From Pseudoalteromonas sp. CO133X (GTDB lineage Bacteria > Pseudomonadota > Gammaproteobacteria > Enterobacterales > Alteromonadaceae): a stretch of DNA of 64,000 nt. A model generated the notes under the pieces. That model saw only the letters and a list, made by a program, of their open reading frames with translations, had not been told where the DNA came from and ran no database searches. The stretch covers positions 310,001 to 374,000 of the forward strand of contig SGPE01000008.1 in the NCBI GenBank assembly GCA_004208945.1. Reading direction: 5' to 3'. Every line of letters starts with the position of its first letter. Within the stretch, counting starts at the first letter, position 1. Positions 1 to 8,393 of the stretch are shown piece by piece. The translations under genes were made by a program, and so were the position numbers.

Positions 1-181
1 AGAGTTATTTGAATTCATGGAAAAGGCTAACGAGTTATTTCATCAATCAACAAAGTATTCTGATCCTGATAAAGTAAAAGAATTTGCTCAGGCTAATTAT
101 CCTCTAATTAGAAAGTTTTACTACGAAATTCTGTGGGATAAATTACCAGAAGCAGAAAAAGAACGAAGACTTAATGAGTAG
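1..181 (+). CDS. C-terminal part of an unidentified ORF (truncated by window edge)
   Basis: The frame is open from base 2 to a TAG at 179-181. An internal ATG lies at 17, so it could also be a short ORF of 54 residues starting there. The peptide is charged and helical-looking and ends in a Lys/Glu/Arg-rich segment. I do not recognise it. It is followed at once by the start-less nuclease-like remnant in the same frame after two stop codons, so both pieces may derive from one decayed accessory gene or island. Function unknown. Confidence 0.35.
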   Translation, partial: ELFEFMEKANELFHQSTKYSDPDKVKEFAQANYPLIRKFYYEILWDKLPEAEKERRLNE

Positions 182-262
182 CGTGCATATAGCAAGTTGC
201 TTAATTTTGTATACTTAATTGGCAAAATTAACAAGCTGGCTTGGCACTTAGCGCTAGTATAA

Positions 263-565
263 CCTGTAGTTGTATTTACTAAATCTACTTTTGGAGAGAA
301 GCCAAAGAAATATATATTCCAATGCAAATTATCTGGGCGAGAAAAATCAATTAATACTTCAAATGTAGGCTCGGTATCTGACGTTATAGATCAGTATAGA
401 GCGGATGGTTTGATTTGTAATTGCTACATTGACTCTACACTTTTTGATCGTCTTGATGGAGCCTCTGATAGACGCGGAATAAATATTGAAACTTGGTCTG
501 GGTTTGAGATAGAACGATTTTTATCCAGAAGGCCGCTATTAAAGCAACGATATGAAATAACTTAA
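263..565 (+). pseudogene. Mrr-like restriction endonuclease fragment (no start codon)
   Basis: The frame between the stop at 260-262 and the TAA at 563-565 is open for about 100 codons, with no ATG or GTG and no ribosome binding site. It encodes 'YIFQCKLSG', a 'QxK'-type core, then 'DVIDQYRADGLICNC', 'LFDRLDG' and 'IETWSGFEIERFLSRRP'. This order resembles the C-terminal part of Mrr_cat/type IV restriction nucleases (E...QxK fold, then a conserved D-Q-Y and a W-x-G-x-E-x-E segment). The N-terminal DNA-binding part is missing or disrupted by stops upstream. I read it as a decayed restriction gene. The assignment rests on remembered motif patterns, not on an alignment. Confidence 0.5.
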
Positions 566-803
566 TAATTAGGGGACCGTCGGATGTTACGCACCGCTGC
601 TTTGAGCGCTATGACTCACAAACGACATTTTAAATCTCCCGTACAATTGACGCGCTAAAGCACGACCCATCATGCTTTCAAGATCGGCTTATGGCTAACT
701 ACGGCTAACCGGACTTGATTATTTCTCACTCAGCTCCCCTTGAATGCTAAACCGACAACTGGCACTGTCTGTAGCTTAATAACAAAACACAACAGGAGTG
801 AGG

Positions 804-1115
804 ATGTCTCAGTTTGATAATGTAAGTGTGCTGAAAAAAGCCAATGTGTACTTTGACGGTAAAGTGTCTAGCCGTACTGTGGTATTTGCTGATGGCAGCA
901 CGAAAACGTTAGGCTTTATGCAACCGGGTGAGTTTGAGTTTGCTACGAGCAAAAAAGAGTTGATGGAGCTTAACGGTGGCAGTTGGCAAGTGCTATTACC
1001 TAATGAGAGCGAATGGCAAACAATGCAAGCAGGGGAGTCATTTACGGTTGATGCGAATGTCACCTTTTTAGTAAAAGTGAGTGAGTTTGCTGATTACTGT
1101 TGTTCGTACACTTAA
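804..1115 (+). CDS. ppnP: Pyrimidine/purine nucleoside phosphorylase PpnP (YaiE/DUF1255 family)
   Basis: The 103-residue protein matches the small cupin-like PpnP family, which phosphorolyses several nucleosides to base plus ribose-1-phosphate in the cytoplasm. Family-like features are the early 'VYFDGKVSS' strand, '[19 protein letters not shown]', the central '[15 protein letters not shown]' turn and the closing '[10 protein letters not shown]'. The length is normal (E. coli about 94). A GTG lies six bases upstream at 798, but AGGAG at 794-798 sits five bases before the ATG at 804, so 804 is preferred. The gene stands alone and is followed by a strong hairpin terminator. Confidence 0.9.
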   Translation: MSQFDNVSVLKKANVYFDGKVSSRTVVFADGSTKTLGFMQPGEFEFATSKKELMELNGGSWQVLLPNESEWQTMQAGESFTVDANVTFLVKVSEFADYCCSYT

Positions 1116-1137
1116 CAAGCAGTTGTTAACCTCTGTG

Positions 1138-1162
1138 AAAAGCCCGTGCGATGCGGGCTTTT
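1138..1162 (+). terminator. Rho-independent terminator after ppnP
   Basis: The arms AAAAGCCCG and CGGGCTTTT flank a 7-base loop, and the hairpin starts 22 bases after the ppnP stop. The AT-symmetric flanks could let it act in both directions. Confidence 0.85.
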
Positions 1163-1297
1163 GCATATTTTATCTGCAACGCATGATCTAAATCATCTGT
1201 GGTTACAATCAATTACTAATTATCTGTAATTTTCGCTTGTGTTAATTCAATTCGCCCCCAATACTAACTGTGAGGTAACAAGAAAAAAGGATACCCT

Positions 1298-1654
1298 ATG
1301 AAGATTAATATTTCTGGTCATCATGTTGACGTTACTGAGGCTGTTAGAGCTCACATCAACGAGAAATTCTCGAAAATTGCTAGCCATTTTCCATCATTAA
1401 TATCACTCGATATTATTCTTTCAAAAGAACATCACAAGTATCAAGCTGAGATCAGTACCACTTATGAAGGTACGCGTTTATCGGTTAAAGGAGAAGATGA
1501 CGTGATGTATCCGGCTATCGCAAGCGCGGCTAAAAAACTCGATGCATCACTTAAACATCGAAAAGGGCAAATGAAAGCCAAATTACATGAAAAACCGGTC
1601 AGTACCACGCCGGAAATCGCCCACGAAATCATTCAAGAAATGGATCTGAGCTAA
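1298..1654 (+). CDS. raiA: Ribosome hibernation promoting factor HPF/RaiA family
   Basis: This 118-residue protein has the S30AE/sigma-54-modulation fold signature: 'MKINISGHHVDVTEAVRAHI', then 'KFSKIASHF' and the basic 'AAKKLDASLKHRKGQMKAK' helix that sits in the 30S decoding centre. Members bind 70S ribosomes in stationary phase or cold shock and block translation. The extra tail of about 20 residues after the conserved domain is more like RaiA (YfiA) than short HPF (95 residues), so I use raiA, but the split between paralogues is uncertain. The start ATG is preceded by AAAAGG at 1285-1290. The gene is monocistronic and ends before a hairpin terminator. Confidence 0.85.
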   Translation: MKINISGHHVDVTEAVRAHINEKFSKIASHFPSLISLDIILSKEHHKYQAEISTTYEGTRLSVKGEDDVMYPAIASAAKKLDASLKHRKGQMKAKLHEKPVSTTPEIAHEIIQEMDLS

Positions 1655-1697
1655 TTACAATGTGCTAGCCTGAAGTGGCTAGCCTATACTAAAATTG

Positions 1698-1732
1698 AAA
1701 AGCCAACCGCTTCACAGCGATTGGCTTTTTTG
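1698..1732 (+). terminator. Rho-independent terminator after raiA
   Basis: The arms AAAGCCAACCGC and GCGATTGGCTTT (one A/C mismatch) are followed by a T run at 1726-1731. A weaker inverted repeat, GCTAGCC/GGCTAGC, lies just upstream at 1664-1683 without a T tract. Confidence 0.85.
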
Positions 1733-1818
1733 GTTTTTACTTTCTACCTTATCCAACTTCCAATCTCATCTAAAACGCTGTAAGTTGCTTGTAACTAAGA
1801 ATAAAACACATAAAGCGT

Positions 1819-3066
1819 ATGCAATCAGCAGTATCAAATTGGCAATCTAAATTAAATGCTTTAGGGCCGGGTATTTTAATGGCTACAGCGGCAATTGGTG
1901 GCTCGCATTTAGTGGCGTCAACACAAGCGGGATCATTATTCGGTTGGCAGCTATTTTGGCTAATCATTGTAGTAAATGTATTAAAGTACCCATTTTTTCG
2001 ATTTGGTATGGAATACACCTTAGCCACTAAACAAAGTTTAGTTGAGGGTTATAAGCAAAAAGGGCCAGGCTACTTTTATAGTTTTATTGCGCTGAATATT
2101 GTTGCGGCTGTGGTGAATACCGCAGGGGTATTACTATTAACGGCCAGCTTATTGCACTACGCGTTACCTATAAGTATTTCAGTTACACTGCTGTGCTGGC
2201 TAATTTTGGCTGTGTGCTTGCTTATTTTGTTATTGGGGCACTTTAAGGCGCTCGATAATGTTTCAAAGCTTATTATGGGGCTGCTTACTGTAACAACCGT
2301 GGCTGCGTTGATTGTAGCTATTAACAATGGTGCTATAAACCATGCAGCAGTGGCGCCTGCTGACTATGTGGGTCCATCGCCTTATGAACTTGCCATGCTT
2401 GGCTTTATGGTGGCACTTATGGGCTGGATGCCAGCACCTATCGAAATTTCAGCGATTAGCTCGTTATGGCTAAAAGAGAAGCAACATCAACAAGCGGTGA
2501 CAAAACAACAAGGCTTGTTTGATTTTAATTTGGGTTACTGGCTTACCGCAGCACTGGCGTTAGTGTTTTTTTCATTAGGTGTGTTGGTGCAATATGGTCA
2601 CGTGCAGGCAGTTCAATTAGGTGGCGTGGCGTTTGCCAAACAGTTGATTGATATGTATGCACTCACCATGGGGGAGTGGGCAAGGCCGCTGGTTTCAGGT
2701 ATCGCTTTTTTATGTATGTTTGGTACCACGCTGACCGTACTTGACGGCTACGCTAGAACATTAAATGAGTCGCATAAACTGCTACCCGTTAAACAGTCAA
2801 AACATAGCTTGAATATGTGGCTATTATTACAAGCATTTGCTGGCATGGCAGTGATTTTATTCTTTAAATCAGCCCTTGGGCCTATGCTTACCTTTGCAAT
2901 GACCCTCGCTTTTGTCACGACCCCTGTCTTTGCGTGGCTGAACTTTAGTTTAGTTCGCTCAGAAGCCAGTATTCATCACTCAACCTTACTTCGCATATTG
3001 AGCTGGTTAGGCTTAGCTTATTTGGTGGGCTTTGCGCTGGTGTTTTTGGTTTGGAAGGTAATGTAG
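1819..3066 (+). CDS. Nramp-family transporter, divergent (substrate uncertain)
   Basis: This 415-residue protein is polytopic with about 11 hydrophobic segments and shows the Nramp/SLC11 pattern: TM1 at about residues 16-34 with 'GPGILMATAAIGGSHLVAS', 'TQAGSLFGWQLFW', and TM6 at about 200-212 with 'GWMPAPIEIS'. Typical Nramps carry DPGN in TM1 and MPH in TM6, and these side chains bind Mn2+/Fe2+. Here TM1 reads GGSH, and the TM6 histidine is missing while the Met-Pro remains. The family is secure from the overall pattern, but canonical Mn/Fe import cannot be assumed. The gene is monocistronic. No metal-responsive operator was recognised upstream. Confidence 0.8.
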   Translation: MQSAVSNWQSKLNALGPGILMATAAIGGSHLVASTQAGSLFGWQLFWLIIVVNVLKYPFFRFGMEYTLATKQSLVEGYKQKGPGYFYSFIALNIVAAVVNTAGVLLLTASLLHYALPISISVTLLCWLILAVCLLILLLGHFKALDNVSKLIMGLLTVTTVAALIVAINNGAINHAAVAPADYVGPSPYELAMLGFMVALMGWMPAPIEISAISSLWLKEKQHQQAVTKQQGLFDFNLGYWLTAALALVFFSLGVLVQYGHVQAVQLGGVAFAKQLIDMYALTMGEWARPLVSGIAFLCMFGTTLTVLDGYARTLNESHKLLPVKQSKHSLNMWLLLQAFAGMAVILFFKSALGPMLTFAMTLAFVTTPVFAWLNFSLVRSEASIHHSTLLRILSWLGLAYLVGFALVFLVWKVM

Positions 3067-3248
3067 ATTACTTAGCATTTAACTATGCGTAAGGAATATT
3101 GTGGTTTAAGGCTACACAACTATAAAGTTCAAGGTTTGACTACTCAATAATAAAATAGCTTGAGAATTAGGTGTTTCTTATATGTTGCCAAAAGTGGTAC
3201 TTTTTGGTTAACATGTGTTTCGATTTGTAATTGTATAAGGAAATTCCT

Positions 3249-5426
3249 ATGAAAAGGATATTCAAGCTCAAACCTTTTGTTATCGTACCCGCTTTTGCTT
3301 TTTTAACAGCATGTGGCTCATCAGACTCAAATGATGATAAAGACACATCATCTGGTAATACTATCCCAACCATCACTTCAGAAGCAGTAACTACAGCGAC
3401 TGAAGACGAAAACTATAGCTATACGGTTTTAGTTCAAGACGACGACTCTGAGTTAAGTTTTGCATTAGATACAGCACCTACAGGCATGACCATATCTCAA
3501 ACGGGTAAGATTGAGTGGCTGCCTACAGAAGGCGTTTTAACTTCAGGTGAGGTGATCGTAAGTGTTAGTGATAATCACAACGATAAGGTGACTCAAACAT
3601 TCGAAATTACGGTGACACCAGTCAATGATGCCCCTATGGTTGCTGATATCGAAGATCAGATTATCAAAAATGGTGAGTTATTTAATTACCAGCTTAATGT
3701 AACAGATCCTGATGATACTATTGAAGGTGGAATAAGTTTCACATTATTGTCTGGTCCTGAAGGCATGGCTGTTTCTGACACTGGCTTATTAAGCTATCAA
3801 GCCAATAATACTGAAACAACAGCCTATAACGTAAATATTAAAATAAATGATGGCGGTGAAGATAATGCAAGTGCTGCAACCGCGTCTTTCAATCTTGATG
3901 CTCAATATTTTGTAGATGTTACTGCGCGAATTAAAGACTACTACACAGAAGATGCTATCTCTAACGCAACCGCATCGATAACAAACGGTAATGGGATATT
4001 GGCAACAGGAACTACCGATGGTAACGGTGAGGTATCTTTTTCAGTCCAAGATATAACAATTACTAACCATATGGTTATAACAAGTGATGCTAATGGTTAT
4101 GCAGAAATGGCTGCACTATTAAACGAAACACGTTTATCTTTACCCACCGATATTTTATTGCAACCTATACATGCGCAAGTAACATTTGATCCCACCATTG
4201 CCAGCAACTTACAAGTAGAAGATGCTGTGTTGGTTGAACTACCAGCGAATAGTTTAGTTAGAGCTGATAACTCGCTAGTAACAGGACCAGTGAGCGCAGA
4301 GTTAACGATTATTAATCCTGCGGTTGATGTGTCTTTGATGCCGGGTGAAATGCTCACAACGGATGAGAATGGAGAAATAAAACCAATCGAATCATTTGGA
4401 GCTATAACTGTCACATTTGAAGACGAAAATGGTGAAACCCTAAATCTTGCTGAAAATAGCCAAGCTATTATCAATATTCCTGCTGTAGGAGAGCTAGCGA
4501 GTACCGTGCCGCTTTACTATTACAATGAGCAGACAGGTTTATGGGTTAAAGAAGGTGAAGCCCAACTTGTTAACAGCGCAGAAGGTAATTTCTACACAGG
4601 TTCCGTTTCGCACTTTACTACTTGGAATGCCGACCGAATTTATGAAACGGTATTTATTCATGGTTGCTTAGAAGATAATAACCAAAATCGAATCGCGGGT
4701 GCTTTAGTGAACTCCCAAGGACGTGATTACATCGGGTCATCATCTGCTGTAACAGACGTTAACGGAGACTTTTCGATTCCTGTTAAGATGGACAGTACCG
4801 TCTTAATTTCATCAACTTCAGGAGGTTTGAGCCGCACATTCTCTGTCGAAACGAATTTAACCGATTTAACTCTTGATGAATGTATTGTGTTAGATGAAGT
4901 ATTTACCAAAATTAAGCTTAACTGGGGGGCGACTCCATCGGATCTAGATTCTCATTTATGGGGCCCAACAGCGACAGAAGGTGAACAGTTCCATATTTAT
5001 TTTGGTAGTGATACAGCGACTGTAAACGATATTATTATGTTTTTAGACGTTGATGACATAACAAGTTATGGCCCTGAGGTTATTTCAATCCCAGAATTTC
5101 CGCTACCTGGAACTTACACCTATAAAGTACACAATTATTCAAATACACCAGAGATTGACAGCACCACAGCAAAAGTAGAGCTTGTTATAAACAACCAACG
5201 CCGTGTGTTTACACCTCCGAGTAGTGGTGTCGAGGATTTGTGGCATGTATTTGATTTGGTTGTAAGTGAAACAGGGGCTGTTGAAATTGTCGAAGTGAAT
5301 AAGTTTGAAGATGACTTAATTTTGTATACTTCAGCGCAAAATCGTCAGTTTTCGACTCAGAGAAAAGCTCAGCCTTATGAGCAAATGTTCAAAAAGTTAG
5401 TTAGTGGTAAGTATTACGCAAAATAA
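3249..5426 (+). CDS. Surface lipoprotein with Ig-like domains and a C-terminal YfaP-like domain
   Basis: The start is ATG 3249, seven bases after AAGGA; an earlier in-frame ATG has no such site. The 725-residue product has a lipoprotein signal ending in 'FAFLTAC'. About residues 40-215 hold two putative Ig/cadherin-like modules ('TATEDENYSYTVLVQDDD' and a second like it). Carboxypeptidase-regulatory-like beta folds follow ('GTTDGNGEVSF' and 'SSAVTDVNGDFSIPV'). Near residues 565-670 comes a 'LNWGATPSDLDSHLWGP' segment typical of YfaP/DUF2135-like domains. Such proteins are exported outer-membrane or surface lipoproteins thought to bind carbohydrate or protein partners; the ligand here is unknown. 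The gene ends in a perfect 14-bp hairpin shared with the converging gene. Confidence 0.8.
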   Translation: MKRIFKLKPFVIVPAFAFLTACGSSDSNDDKDTSSGNTIPTITSEAVTTATEDENYSYTVLVQDDDSELSFALDTAPTGMTISQTGKIEWLPTEGVLTSGEVIVSVSDNHNDKVTQTFEITVTPVNDAPMVADIEDQIIKNGELFNYQLNVTDPDDTIEGGISFTLLSGPEGMAVSDTGLLSYQANNTETTAYNVNIKINDGGEDNASAATASFNLDAQYFVDVTARIKDYYTEDAISNATASITNGNGILATGTTDGNGEVSFSVQDITITNHMVITSDANGYAEMAALLNETRLSLPTDILLQPIHAQVTFDPTIASNLQVEDAVLVELPANSLVRADNSLVTGPVSAELTIINPAVDVSLMPGEMLTTDENGEIKPIESFGAITVTFEDENGETLNLAENSQAIINIPAVGELASTVPLYYYNEQTGLWVKEGEAQLVNSAEGNFYTGSVSHFTTWNADRIYETVFIHGCLEDNNQNRIAGALVNSQGRDYIGSSSAVTDVNGDFSIPVKMDSTVLISSTSGGLSRTFSVETNLTDLTLDECIVLDEVFTKIKLNWGATPSDLDSHLWGPTATEGEQFHIYFGSDTATVNDIIMFLDVDDITSYGPEVISIPEFPLPGTYTYKVHNYSNTPEIDSTTAKVELVINNQRRVFTPPSSGVEDLWHVFDLVVSETGAVEIVEVNKFEDDLILYTSAQNRQFSTQRKAQPYEQMFKKLVSGKYYAK

Positions 5427-5430
5427 CTAA

Positions 5431-5463
5431 TAATAAGCCTCAAGAGGTACTTGAGGCTTATTA
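5431..5463. terminator. Bidirectional terminator overlapping the stop codon of the converging gene
   Basis: A perfect 14-bp stem (5431-5444 with 5450-5463) closes a 5-base loop. The right arm ends in TTATTA, and its last three bases are the stop codon of the minus-strand VWA gene, so one element serves both converging transcripts. Confidence 0.85.
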
Positions 5464-6648
5464 ACTCAATTCCCTAATTGCATTACTAATCCCATCTAGC
5501 GTGAGTGGATACATACGGTTATCCATTAACTGCTTTATAAAATCAATTGATTGATAATAACGCCAGTGTTCGACGGGTTGTGGGTTGAGCCAAGCGACTT
5601 TATCAAAATGGTTGGTGATACGGTTTAGCCAAGCACTGCCTGGCTCTTCATTCCAATGCTCGACACTGCCCCCAGGGTAGGCGATTTCATAGGGGCCCAT
5701 AGTGGCATCGCCAACAAAAATGACCTTGTAATCGCTGGTGAACTTGTTAATCAGGGTCATGGTATCAATTACGTTTGAGTGACGACGTTCGTTGTCTTGC
5801 CAAACATGCTCATACAAACAGTTATGAAAATAGTAAAATTCAAGGTGTTTAAACTCGCTGTGGGCGGCGCTAAATAACTCTTCGCAAGTATGAATGTAAT
5901 CATCCATTGAGCCACCTATATCAAACAGCATCAACACTTTTACCGCATTGTGGCGTTCAGGTGCCATTTTTACATCGAGCATGCCGCCTTGCTTTGCGGT
6001 TGCGCGGATGGTTTCGGTTAAATCCAGTGTATCGCTAGCGCCAGTGCGGGCAAATTTACGCAGCTTTTTGAGGGCAAGTTTTATGGTGCGCGAGCCGATT
6101 TCACGGTCACTATCGAGGTTACGGTAGCTACGTTTATCCCATACTTTTACCGCACGGCGATGTCGGTTACCGTCTTGACCAATGCGCACACCTTCAGGGT
6201 TATAACCATAGGCGCCAAACGGCGAAGTGCCACCTGTGCCAACCCACTTATTACCCCCAGCATGGCGTTTTTGCTGTTCTTCAAGGCGTTGCTTGAGGGT
6301 TTCCATAAGTTTGTCAAGGCCACCCATGGCATGTAATTGCGCTTTTTCTTCGTCGCTTAAGTGCTTTTCAAACTCTTTGCGTAGCCAATCGTCAGGCAAT
6401 GCATGTTGCTGTTTTAAGCTTTCGAGCAGATCAAGGTCGGCGACTCCGCTAAAGTAATCAGCAAAGGCTTTATCAAAGCGGTCAAAATGGGTTTCATCTT
6501 TCACCATGATGGTACGCGCTAAGTAATAAAACGCGTCTACATCGGCAAAAATAACTCCTTGCTTGAGCGCACTGATTAAATCAAGCAGTTCTCGCAAACT
6601 AACCGGTAAGCGGTACTCGCGTAGCTTAAAGAAAAACGCAATTAACAT
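5461..6648 (-). CDS. VWA domain protein, CoxE-like, partner of a MoxR AAA+ ATPase
   Basis: The 395-residue cytoplasmic protein has a helical N-terminal half (about 1-135), a Gly-rich linker, then a von Willebrand A domain from about residue 236 with 'VLMLFDIGGSMDDYIH'. The usual MIDAS DxSxS reads D-x-G-x-S, as in many CoxE-like proteins. It begins one base after the upstream AAA+ gene ends, so translation is probably coupled. MoxR/VWA pairs act as chaperones in metal-cofactor insertion or complex assembly. No client gene is adjacent, so the target is unknown. Confidence 0.85.
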   Translation of the reverse strand: MLIAFFFKLREYRLPVSLRELLDLISALKQGVIFADVDAFYYLARTIMVKDETHFDRFDKAFADYFSGVADLDLLESLKQQHALPDDWLRKEFEKHLSDEEKAQLHAMGGLDKLMETLKQRLEEQQKRHAGGNKWVGTGGTSPFGAYGYNPEGVRIGQDGNRHRRAVKVWDKRSYRNLDSDREIGSRTIKLALKKLRKFARTGASDTLDLTETIRATAKQGGMLDVKMAPERHNAVKVLMLFDIGGSMDDYIHTCEELFSAAHSEFKHLEFYYFHNCLYEHVWQDNERRHSNVIDTMTLINKFTSDYKVIFVGDATMGPYEIAYPGGSVEHWNEEPGSAWLNRITNHFDKVAWLNPQPVEHWRYYQSIDFIKQLMDNRMYPLTLDGISNAIRELS

Positions 6649-6649
6649 C

Positions 6650-7498
6650 TTAACGGCGGCTCATAAAGGCAAGCTTTTCAATAAGGCTGATGTCTTGCTC
6701 GTTCTTTAATAACGCCCCAAACATGGGCATTAGGCCACCTTTTTGGCTCTTGTCGTGCAGTGTTTTAGCGTCAATATCTTCAGCCATCAGCAGTTTTAAC
6801 CAATCAAGTAATTCACTTGTTGATGGTTTTTTCTTAATGCCGTTCACATCGCGCAGGTTAAAGAATACTTCGAGTGCTTGGCGTACTAAATCTTGTTTAA
6901 CGTGAGGGTGATGCACATCGATAATTTGTGCCATTTCTTCACTACTCGGAAAATCAATGTAGTGGAAAAAACAACGACGTAAAAAAGCATCTGGGAGCTC
7001 TTTTTCGTTATTCGACGTGATGATCACAATCGGACGTTGCTTAGCAATAACGCGCTCACCGGTTTCATAAACATGAAACTCCATTTTATCGAGCTCTAAT
7101 AACAAGTCGTTGGGAAATTCGATATCGGCTTTATCGATTTCATCAATCAGTAGCACTGGGCGTTTATTATGTTGCTCACCATAGGTAAAGGCTTGCCATA
7201 GTTTTCCTTTAACAATGTAATTGCCGATATCGTGAACTCGTTCATCGCCTAACTGACTGTCGCGTAGACGTGATACCGCATCATACTCATAAAGGCCTTG
7301 CTGCGCTTTAGTGGTTGATTTGATGTGCCATTGAATGAGGGTGGTGTCTAAGCTTTTTGCAAGCTCCTCGGCCAGCATGGTTTTACCCGTGCCTGGCTCG
7401 CCTTTTATCAACAGCGGTTTTTCGAGCAATATGGCCGCGTTAACGGCTTGTTTTAAAGCAGAACTTGCAATGTAGTTATCGGTTGAATTAAAAAGCAC
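6650..7498 (-). CDS. MoxR-type AAA+ ATPase
   Basis: The 282-residue protein has Walker A 'GEPGTGKT' at about residues 33-40, Walker B 'LLIDEIDKAD' near 115-125, sensor-1 'IITSNNEKELPDAFLRR' with the arginine finger, and a C-terminal helical lid. These mark a MoxR/CbbQ-NorQ-like hexameric ATPase that remodels a partner together with the downstream VWA protein. The two genes form a two-cistron operon with a single intervening base. Family call is firm; substrate is not deducible. Confidence 0.88.
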   Translation of the reverse strand: MLFNSTDNYIASSALKQAVNAAILLEKPLLIKGEPGTGKTMLAEELAKSLDTTLIQWHIKSTTKAQQGLYEYDAVSRLRDSQLGDERVHDIGNYIVKGKLWQAFTYGEQHNKRPVLLIDEIDKADIEFPNDLLLELDKMEFHVYETGERVIAKQRPIVIITSNNEKELPDAFLRRCFFHYIDFPSSEEMAQIIDVHHPHVKQDLVRQALEVFFNLRDVNGIKKKPSTSELLDWLKLLMAEDIDAKTLHDKSQKGGLMPMFGALLKNEQDISLIEKLAFMSRR

Positions 7499-7550
7499 GA
7501 TGTCACCTTATCTGGTCTGAGCAGTGATTAATAACGTTATGATGCCATAG

Positions 7551-7790
7551 TTATTCTGTGTCTGAAAGGTATGCAAAACGCGGCACAGTTTTGCCATCGA
7601 TTTCAACGGTTTCTAAAAACATACTAAGTGGGCGTGCCCACATACCAAACTCACCATACAGTGCTTGGTAAATAACAAGTTGTTCTTCGGTTTCACTATG
7701 GGTGGCAACATACTCAACTTTGTATTTTGGGCCTTTGTAGTGTTGATATATACCTGATTTGAGAGGATGAGGTTTTATTGCTGTAGTCAT
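7551..7790 (-). CDS. DUF1653 family small protein
   Basis: The 79-residue protein contains the DUF1653 core: 'SGIYQHYKGPKYKVEYVATHSE', split here as 'GIYQHYKG' and 'VATHSETEEQLVIYQALYGE', then 'MWARPLSMFLETVEIDGK'. A longer frame opens at 7850, but conservation begins near the ATG at 7790, which has AAGAG about eight bases upstream, so that start is used. Function is unknown; the fold is a small beta barrel. It leaves a 61-base divergent promoter gap to the next gene, with a TATAAT-like hexamer on the coding strand of neither gene clearly assignable. Confidence 0.8.
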   Translation of the reverse strand: MTTAIKPHPLKSGIYQHYKGPKYKVEYVATHSETEEQLVIYQALYGEFGMWARPLSMFLETVEIDGKTVPRFAYLSDTE

Positions 7791-7851
7791 GTTTTGATCT
7801 CTTGTATAATTACGTTTTGCACTTTTTAATGCTAAATAAATCGCCAACACT

Positions 7852-8334
7852 ATGAATTATATTTCGTTAGATGAATACAAGAAAGCATGGGTTTTTCGCC
7901 ATAAAGACATGCCTATCAGCGCAGATGATGCACTGCAAATTAAGCCAATGACAAGTGAACGTGCAGCTGTGCTTTGGACTACCATGGTCAGCCGCGAGCA
8001 TGACCACCCAGATTTTTTTGATAAAACAGATTGGTGTGGCAAAGAAGAGAGCTTTATCGAGACACTTAATTGGGAAAACGCATGGGAAGCCAGCGAAGAG
8101 CAACTCCCCGAGGCTATTTTGGCGCACCTTGATTGGGAAGCAAACACGACAGTGTATTTTTGTATGGCACGCGACAATATCATCGAAACTAGTTTTGCTG
8201 TCTTTAAACGTTGTTGGCAAAACTTTATGTTTTTAGCTGATGGCAGTTTGTTAATGGGCAAAAAACGCGATGCAGTTGTGCAGTTTTTAGAGTCAGGTAA
8301 TGCCAAACTGGGTAAAAAAGGCGCAGTAAAGTAG
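7852..8334 (+). CDS. DUF2947 family protein, function unknown
   Basis: This 160-residue acidic soluble protein is rich in aromatic residues, with 'MNYISLDEYKKAWVF', 'DMPISADDALQIKPM', 'WEANTTVYFCMARDN' and 'FKRCWQNFMFL'. The pattern agrees with what I recall of DUF2947, a family restricted to marine gammaproteobacteria. No signal peptide, membrane segment or catalytic motif is visible. It is divergent from the DUF1653 gene, with which it probably shares a control region. No strong Shine-Dalgarno is visible before the ATG. Confidence 0.7.
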   Translation: MNYISLDEYKKAWVFRHKDMPISADDALQIKPMTSERAAVLWTTMVSREHDHPDFFDKTDWCGKEESFIETLNWENAWEASEEQLPEAILAHLDWEANTTVYFCMARDNIIETSFAVFKRCWQNFMFLADGSLLMGKKRDAVVQFLESGNAKLGKKGAVK

Positions 8335-8393
8335 CGCTCAATTAACGCTCTATGCTATAAAACAGTCAAGCAATTGTTTTATAAGAGCGCGCA

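Noticed and set aside
566..797. Integron attC site or transposon end in the gap before ppnP
   Set aside because: The region contains GGCTAACC-like words but no paired attC arms, no target duplication and no transposase.
1664..1683. GCTAGCC/GGCTAGC hairpin as terminator of raiA
   Set aside because: No T tract follows; the stronger hairpin at 1698-1732 is the better terminator.
7857..8306. 149-residue minus-strand ORF opposite the DUF2947 gene
   Set aside because: It is fully antisense to a gene with family-like sequence, and is Ser/Leu/Lys-rich with no SD.
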